A stretch of 45,036 nucleotides of DNA from Spartobacteria bacterium (GTDB taxonomy: Bacteria > Verrucomicrobiota > Kiritimatiellia > RZYC01), in contig RZYC01000027.1 in NCBI GenBank assembly GCA_009930475.1, forward strand, positions 1 to 45,036, in the 5' to 3' direction. Positions 39,493 to 45,036 of the stretch are shown one piece after another. Made by a program: the position numbers and the translations under genes. Positions within the stretch are counted from its first letter, which is position 1. Every line of letters begins with the position of its first letter. The notes beneath the pieces were generated by a model. It searched no databases and was not told where the DNA came from. It saw only the letters and a program-made list of their open reading frames with translations.

Positions 39493-42400
39493 CTAATCAA
39501 GATACGCAGCAAGAAAGGACTCTATCTGCTCTGCACCAGCCTGTAATTCGGTGTAAAGTGCTTCGACCGTGTCCCAGTCCTCGTCTTGACAAACCGTCTC
39601 CATGGCGGTGGCAATTTCGCAGATACGGAAGGCGCTGATGGTTGTGGCGCTGCCTCGCAACGCGTGAAAGAGGCGTGCACCCTTATCGCGATCCCGGCTG
39701 GTGATGATATCGCGCGCATCTTCAAGACGTCGGTTGAGATCATCCATAAAATGGATGGCCACCGTTTTTGCTATGGCGGGATCATTTCCGCAACGGCGCA
39801 TATAATCTTCAGGACTGAAATCGACGTTCGACTCCGTGTTGACAGCAACAGCCTCAATATCCGTTGGCTTCCCCGAACGCTGGGTCAGCCAATGGGATAA
39901 TTTTTGAGTGAGAACACTGGGAACGAACGGCTTGGCCATATAGTCATCCATTCCTGCGGCAAGACAGCGTTCCCGGTCGCTCGCCATGGCATGAGCCGTC
40001 AGGGCAATGATGGGCACGTTCCTGTTTGTTTCGCCGGTGTCTCCGCGCCGGATAGCTGCCGTGGCCTCAAATCCGTCCATTTTAGGCATCTGGCAATCCA
40101 TAAAAATGAGGTCGTATTCCTTTTTCCTGATCCGATCCAGTGCTTCCAGCCCGTTTTCTGCGAGATCGGCAGCGATGTTGTGTTTTTTAAGTGTGTTTTT
40201 GATCACGACACGGTTCACCGGATGATCTTCCACAACAAGGACGTTGCTGTTCGTATCGACGGGCTTCGTTTTTTCGACAAGCGGGGTGACGGATTCTTTT
40301 GTTTCCATTTCGCTCATTTCCATGGCGGTCAAAACACTTTTCAGCAATTCCGCGTGCTTGATCGGTTTTTCAAGACAACCGGAAAAGCCCAGGGATCGGC
40401 GGCGAGCTGCGGCCAACCCTTTGCACATCGGAGACATCATAATAAGTTTCAGTGACGCGAAGTCCGGATCTTCACGAAGCATATCTGCGATTTTTTCTCC
40501 GTGCATTTCAGGGTTGTTCACGTTGAGCATCGCAAGGTCAAAGGGATCATTGGTCTTTACCGCTTCACAAAGCATCCGGAGTGCGCTATCGCGGTATTTG
40601 GTTTGCTGCGGTCTCATGCCCCATGCTTCAAGTTTACTACCGAGAAGCTGGAGGTTATGCTCGTTATCTTCCAGAATCAGCACTTTCATGCCTTGTAACG
40701 TCTTCATTCCGGGATGTTCAGGGCGCGATTCTCCTAAAACAAAGCGAATGGTAAACCAGAATTCACTTCCCTGTCCTTCGGTGCTTTCGACACCGATCTG
40801 CCCCTGCATCAGCTCGACCAGCTGTTTTGAAATAGCCAGCCCCAGCCCCGTTCCGCCATATTTTCGCGTCGTGGAGCCATCGACTTGTGAAAATTTGCCA
40901 AACAACTTATCCATCTGAGCCGCAGGGATCCCGATACCGGTATCGCAGACGGCAAACCGAAGCAGCACATCCCCGTTTTCGAGACGTTCCAGCAGCGTCG
41001 CCGCAATATTTATTTCACCTGTTTGGGTAAATTTAACGGCATTCCCCGCGAGATTGACGAGCACCTGCCGCAGACGGGTTGGATCCCCCTTGAGCATGCA
41101 GGGTGTTCCGGGGTCGACCGCACAGGTAAGTTCCAAATTTTTGGGGCCTGTACGCGAGGCGATGATGCTGATAACATCATCAAGCACTTGATTCAGATCA
41201 AAATCGATGCGTTCAAAATCCATTTTGCCCGATTCTACTTTTGAAAGATCAAGAATATCATTGATAATCGTCAGCAATGCCGTGGCGCTGGATTCGACGG
41301 TTTCCGCACATTTCCGCTGCTCAGGAGTCAGGTTTTCGTCCAGCAACAGGCTGATCATACCGATGATACCATTCATCGGCGTTCGGATTTCGTGGCTCAT
41401 ATTGGCAAGAAACTCGCTTTTGGCCAAATTAGCGCACTCCGCCCGAACCGTCATTTCATTCGCGTGCTGTACAACCCTATTCAGCCCATCATTCGCCGCC
41501 TGTAACTGCGTTTTTGAATCCATCAGCTCTTTTTCGTGGCGTTTACGCTCTGTGATATCGTCGATAATCCATACCGCTCCCTTGGAAAGATCCGGCGCAG
41601 CAATGGCTTTGCCGTGAAAAAGGCACATTATTTCGTGCCCATCTTTGTGACGGAGCGGATATTCAACATTCACCATCTCCCGTTCAGCCAGTTTCCAGTA
41701 ATATTTTTCGCCGAATTCCACAAAGCATTCATGCGAAACATGTATTTTTTCAGGATCGCATCCAACTAGCTCGTCGACCGTGTACCCAAGCATATCGGCC
41801 ATGCGGTGGTTGACTTTTGTCAGGATGCGGTTTTCTAACACCGCAATACCGACGAGGCTGCTTTCAAAGATGGCGGCCTGTTCACTGAGTGCCGTACGAA
41901 CCTTATCCAATGCAGTCGCCAACTGCTCTTCCGAATGCCGCAGCGCATCGGTTACCTGCTTGCGCTCGGTTACATCGCGAAACATTCCCACCGCACAGAT
42001 TCGTCCATCAAGCTCCATCGTGGTGGTCTTGATGTCAGCAAAAAAGATGGATCCATCCTTGCGCACACAGGGAGCAGCATCAATGGTCACTTTTTCTTTA
42101 CGAATCTGCTTTTCAAAATCACTGAAGACATCAGGCACATTTTCCGGGGGATGTATGTCTCCAATGCCTAAAGCCCGCAGTTCTTCCTCTGAATATCCCA
42201 GCATGTCACATATTTTTCGATTGGCGGACACAAAGGTTTTGGTCTGCACATCGGCAATCAGCACGCCGTCGGCATTGTAATCAAACAACGTCCGATATTT
42301 GTTTTCCGAAATCCGCAAGGCATCGGCCGTTACGATGCGTTCGGTAATATCGGTATAGGATACTCGGAAGCCCATGACATCGCCGTTTTCGCCGAGAAGC

Positions 42401-43005
42401 GGAATGCCATTGCTGGACAGCCGGACGATCCGTCCATCTTTTGCCACCATGGACGCATCTTTGTCTGCAAAGGTCGCCTGACCGTGCATCATTTCCAACA
42501 GGTGATTTTTTACACCTTCCCGTTTCTCTTCGGGTATATACTCGAATAAATAGGTGTCGATCATTTCATCGGGTCGATAGCCCAGCACGGTACTCACGAC
42601 ATGGCTCGCATACGTAATGCGCAAGTCCAAATCCATCTCCAGGATAAACATCCGACTTTGCTCTGCCAGCTGATCAAAACGTAAATGACTTTCGAGCAGT
42701 TCCGCCTGCTGATTGCAAATACTTCGCTCAACACGACGCAGCAGGATATACAGGAAGGTAAACACCCCGGCCAGCAACAGCACTGATGCACCGAGTACAA
42801 GCCAATGAACGCTGTGCCATTCTTCATGCACCAGAAAGACCACACCCAGGCCGACAGCCACCAGCAAAAACATAACAGCGGCCAGGGGAGCCAGTAAGCA
42901 ACGAAGCAGGGACCCAGAGGGCAGCGCGGATGGTGATCGATTTTCACGTCGCAACCACATTCGGTTCGGCGTACTGGGATTCCCTACGCTGGTCTTCACG
43001 GTCAT
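39493..43005 (-). CDS. Membrane-bound hybrid sensor histidine kinase with three PAS domains
   Basis: A 1,170-residue BarA/ArcB-style phosphorelay kinase. Two hydrophobic segments (about 38-58 and 68-90) anchor it. Then come three PAS domains (about 105-230, 235-355 and 375-500), a HisKA domain with phosphorylated His538 in [12 protein letters not shown], and an ATPase domain with DTGIGIP and GGTGLGLAI. Two receiver domains follow, then a C-terminal Hpt with His1114 in [11 protein letters not shown]. Receiver 2 is intact (Asp970 in [11 protein letters not shown]). Receiver 1 has Asn828 where the phospho-acceptor Asp should be ([13 protein letters not shown]), so it is likely a pseudo-receiver. 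GGAGGA precedes the ATG. No response-regulator partner is adjacent. The signal sensed is unknown. Confidence 0.94.
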   Translation of the reverse strand: MTVKTSVGNPSTPNRMWLRRENRSPSALPSGSLLRCLLAPLAAVMFLLVAVGLGVVFLVHEEWHSVHWLVLGASVLLLAGVFTFLYILLRRVERSICNQQAELLESHLRFDQLAEQSRMFILEMDLDLRITYASHVVSTVLGYRPDEMIDTYLFEYIPEEKREGVKNHLLEMMHGQATFADKDASMVAKDGRIVRLSSNGIPLLGENGDVMGFRVSYTDITERIVTADALRISENKYRTLFDYNADGVLIADVQTKTFVSANRKICDMLGYSEEELRALGIGDIHPPENVPDVFSDFEKQIRKEKVTIDAAPCVRKDGSIFFADIKTTTMELDGRICAVGMFRDVTERKQVTDALRHSEEQLATALDKVRTALSEQAAIFESSLVGIAVLENRILTKVNHRMADMLGYTVDELVGCDPEKIHVSHECFVEFGEKYYWKLAEREMVNVEYPLRHKDGHEIMCLFHGKAIAAPDLSKGAVWIIDDITERKRHEKELMDSKTQLQAANDGLNRVVQHANEMTVRAECANLAKSEFLANMSHEIRTPMNGIIGMISLLLDENLTPEQRKCAETVESSATALLTIINDILDLSKVESGKMDFERIDFDLNQVLDDVISIIASRTGPKNLELTCAVDPGTPCMLKGDPTRLRQVLVNLAGNAVKFTQTGEINIAATLLERLENGDVLLRFAVCDTGIGIPAAQMDKLFGKFSQVDGSTTRKYGGTGLGLAISKQLVELMQGQIGVESTEGQGSEFWFTIRFVLGESRPEHPGMKTLQGMKVLILEDNEHNLQLLGSKLEAWGMRPQQTKYRDSALRMLCEAVKTNDPFDLAMLNVNNPEMHGEKIADMLREDPDFASLKLIMMSPMCKGLAAARRRSLGFSGCLEKPIKHAELLKSVLTAMEMSEMETKESVTPLVEKTKPVDTNSNVLVVEDHPVNRVVIKNTLKKHNIAADLAENGLEALDRIRKKEYDLIFMDCQMPKMDGFEATAAIRRGDTGETNRNVPIIALTAHAMASDRERCLAAGMDDYMAKPFVPSVLTQKLSHWLTQRSGKPTDIEAVAVNTESNVDFSPEDYMRRCGNDPAIAKTVAIHFMDDLNRRLEDARDIITSRDRDKGARLFHALRGSATTISAFRICEIATAMETVCQDEDWDTVEALYTELQAGAEQIESFLAAYLD

Positions 43006-43337
43006 GTTGTCCTGATCCTCCTCAATTGCTCATATAACTAAAAGCGACGTATTTTGCATGATCATGTTTTTTTAGAAAAAAAGCAACGCTCTTTTAGAAT
43101 CCATGCGGCGGGCATTCTGAAATGAAGCTGAAATACCTCCGCCACCCACGTTTTTGTACCCGAATGCGGTTTTGCAAAAGTTCCAGACATTGGAACTTTT
43201 TTTTGCAGAAGTTCCAGACATTGGAACTTTTCCTAAAAGCTGTTTTTCGCTTTTGTAGCGTACAATACAGTTTGCTTATGATGCGAACAGCAACTGCAGG
43301 GGCACGGATGCTGAATCTTGCATAACGGGGGTGTACG
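43006..43337. other. Divergent intergenic region between kinase and ATPase genes
   Basis: A 332-base stretch with no gene recognised. It contains palindrome pair 3 at 43181/43212 and, on each side, AT-rich sequence that could hold the two divergent promoters, though no boxes were placed with confidence. Confidence 0.6.
43177..43230. repeat. Paired TTCCARNCATTGGAA palindromes, pair 3
   Basis: Two identical copies of TTCCAGACATTGGAA lie at 43181-43195 and 43212-43226, a period of 31 bp. Each is flanked by AAAAG or GAAG on the left and CTTTT on the right, so each alone can form a 10-bp hairpin followed by T. The pair sits between divergent genes, where neither needs a terminator, 112 bp before the ATPase start. 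Confidence 0.85.
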
Positions 43338-44783
43338 ATGTATAAGGGACCCATGAGTACAAAACGATTTTTCACGATTGCGGGGCCCTGTGTAGAGGGC
43401 GAACATTATATGTTGACGCCGACTATGCGGTGCCGGGATATTTTTATGCTGATCGAACAAAAAATGTATTTTGCGATCCATGCGGCGCGTCAGACGGGGA
43501 AGACGACGATGCTGATCGCGCTGGCGCAGGAGCTTCAGGCGTCGGGGTGCTATCATGCGTTGTATGTTTCGCTGGAAAGCTGTCAGGGATTTAATGATCC
43601 GCGCGAAGGGATTCCGGCGGTGGCGCGCGCTATTTATAACCGGGTTATTGAAACGGATGTTTTTAATATTTTTGCGAAGGATATTCCCGGACCTGATGAA
43701 AATGCGGTTAACGATGCTGTTCGTATTCTGATAATGAAACTTTCCAAAGTATTGGATAGGCCGCTGATTTTGCTGTTTGATGAAGTGGATTGTCTGGCGG
43801 AAGGGACGCTGATAACGTTTTTACGGCAGATTCGCGAGGGGTATATCAATCGGGTGTTCAGTCCGTTTGCTCATTCGCTGGCACTGGTGGGGATGCGGGA
43901 TGTCCGCGATTACAAGGCCACGGTATGTGACGGGCAAACTACACTTGGATCGGCCAGTCCGTTTAATATCAAAACAGAATCGCTGACCCTGCGTGGATTT
44001 ACGCGCGATGAAATTGCGGAGTTGTATGCGTAGCACACCGATGAAACGGGACAGGTCTTTTCGGAAGAGGTGACCGACTGGGTGTTCGATCAGACGCAGG
44101 GACAGCCCTGGCTGGTGAATGCCGTGGCGCGTGAAATGGTGATGGAGCTGGGAGCAAATGATCCGGGTGTTGCTTTGACGCTGGCGATGGCGAAGCAGGC
44201 GGTGAAGAATATTATTTTGCGACGCGAAACGCATATCGACATTCTGCTGGAGTGGCTTAAAGAGCCTCGTGTGCAACATGTAGTCGAACCTATGGTATTG
44301 GGAGAATCGGATAAATATGATCCATTGAGCGATGAGATTCAGTATGTCACTGATTTGGGGTTGATTCGTTCCGACCGAGGGAGAATTTATCCGGCCAATC
44401 CGATTTATGCGGAAGTGATCGGTCGAACGTTAAGTTTTCGTTCGCAGTATCGCATGGATGCCGAACGGCTGCCCTACGTCCTGCAGCGCATTATCAATGG
44501 CGGCGGACACATTGTTCGCGAGTTTGCCACCGGACGCAAGCGGATGGATCTGATTGTGGAGCTGGGGACGTTTCGTTATCCCGTGGAGATCAAACTATGG
44601 CGTGGACCGAAGACCGTGGAGGAAGGGTTGGCGCAGCTCGACGGCTATCTGGATACGCTGGGGCTGAATGAGGGATGGCTGGTGATCTTTGATCGTCGTC
44701 CGGATGTGCCTTGGGATGAAAAGATTCGTCAGCATGATGTGACAACGGATGCCTGGCGGATGATCCATTTGTTTGAGATGTAG
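43338..44783 (+). pseudogene. AAA-like ATPase with C-terminal PD-(D/E)XK domain, interrupted by an amber codon
   Basis: Reading through one TAG gives a 481-residue protein of a family common in this bacterial group. The N-terminal AAA-like ATPase has Walker A ARQTGKTT (residues 50-57) and Walker B LILLFDEVD (143-151). The C-terminal region has a PD-(D/E)XK nuclease-like core, with Asp404 in RMDLIVELG and Glu417 and Lys419 in PVEIKLW. The single in-frame TAG is codon 232 (44031-44033), in ELYA-stop-HTDETG, probably a CAG to TAG change. Frame and similarity continue unbroken beyond it. ATG 43338 has a G-rich sequence upstream; ATG 43353 is an alternative. Its role (perhaps defence or repeat maintenance) is unknown. 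Confidence 0.8.
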
Positions 44784-44907
44784 CTATGTTGTTCTTCTGC
44801 ATACTGCATACTCTCACTCTCATACACTCATACACATAAATAACTAAGGTGAGCGTTGCCCACAACCCAATTTTGAATTGAGATGCGTTACCAACCCTGT
44901 ACAATGA
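44784..44907. other. Low-complexity stretch after the ATPase gene
   Basis: An alternating CATAC/CTC-type simple sequence (about 44797-44838) followed by unremarkable sequence. No gene or terminator was recognised. Confidence 0.4.
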
Positions 44908-45036
44908 GTATTCATCAAAAGCTCAACAAGGAAGGGAACACATGAGGTGGGGAAATCAGAACCCGGCACAAGGAAATTCAATGAGCGTTATTTGGAACTG
45001 GTGGATCATTACGGTGTAATACCTCAAACCATTCAG
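44908..45036 (+). CDS. Possible 5'-truncated IS21-type transposase (IstA) fragment, runs off the window
   Basis: A frame open from a TGA at 44905-44907 to the window end encodes THEVGKSEPGT followed by RKFNERYLELVDHYGVIPQT. This recalls the integrase-core segment of IS21-family IstA proteins just before the ENGDVEQ motif. The expected upstream catalytic region is absent, so it would be a remnant beginning with no proper start, or a frameshifted gene. A GTG at 44947 is the only candidate start. Similarity is from memory and weak. Confidence 0.3.

Noticed and set aside
43181-43226. Tandem intrinsic terminators as the full explanation of the TTCCA pairs
   Set aside because: The hairpin plus T-run fits a terminator, but pairs 1 and 3 sit between divergent genes, and the exact 31-bp spacing is not required for termination. 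It remains possible for pair 2.
44031-44033. Reassignment of TAG to a sense codon in this organism
   Set aside because: TAG ends the peroxiredoxin, the hypothetical gene at 28267 and the hybrid kinase, so it is a working stop here.

Overview
This window looks like chromosome from a member of the Planctomycetota-Verrucomicrobiota-Chlamydiota group, most likely Kiritimatiellota or a close relative. That placement is inferred. It rests on a giant surface protein built from autotransporter-associated (PATR) beta-strand repeats with a verrucomicrobial-looking C-terminus, an AAA-like ATPase/PD-(D/E)XK protein of a type common there, a REP-associated (RAYT) transposase, and many short palindromic repeats. 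No rRNA is present to confirm it.

Layout. 1-6700 is a housekeeping block on the plus strand: dnaK, groES and groEL, then rpoZ, smpB, an OsmC-like protein and a rhomboid protease. 6.9-8.9 kb holds an iron-type alcohol dehydrogenase and a convergent Prx6-type peroxiredoxin sharing a bidirectional terminator. 8.9-9.85 kb is a repeat-rich intergenic region with TTCCARNCATTGGAA palindromes and GC-rich REP-like hairpins. 9.86-22.9 kb is one gene for a secreted protein of about 4,350 residues. 23.0-26.9 kb, on the minus strand, carries a PHP-family phosphoesterase and an exported pullulanase. A tRNA-Val, a hypothetical exported protein and fusA follow. 30.5-32.0 kb is a mobile segment: a RAYT transposase bounded by imperfect inverted repeats, abutting a truncated DUF4338/DruA-like gene. 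32.1-35.0 kb has two unknown proteins, a PilZ protein and folE. Then come tRNA-Pro, tRNA-Ser, a methyltransferase, a GH2 beta-galactosidase, a large hybrid histidine kinase (minus strand), and an ATPase/nuclease gene broken by an amber codon. The right edge may enter an IS21-type transposase remnant.

Function. The cell appears able to debranch alpha-glucans outside the cytoplasm (pullulanase) and hydrolyse beta-galactosides inside it (LacZ without a signal peptide). It also invests in a very large surface or secreted beta-solenoid protein.

Most unusual signal. A 15-bp palindrome, consensus TTCCARNCATTGGAA, occurs as pairs at three separate intergenic loci (9430/9461, 27181/27212, 43181/43212), always with exactly 31 bp between corresponding positions, about three turns of DNA. 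Each pair lies upstream of a gene, and at two loci it sits between divergent genes. A dispersed element with fixed spacing, in a genome that also carries a RAYT transposase, is the best candidate here for an undescribed system (operator, attenuator or REPIN-like mobile repeat).
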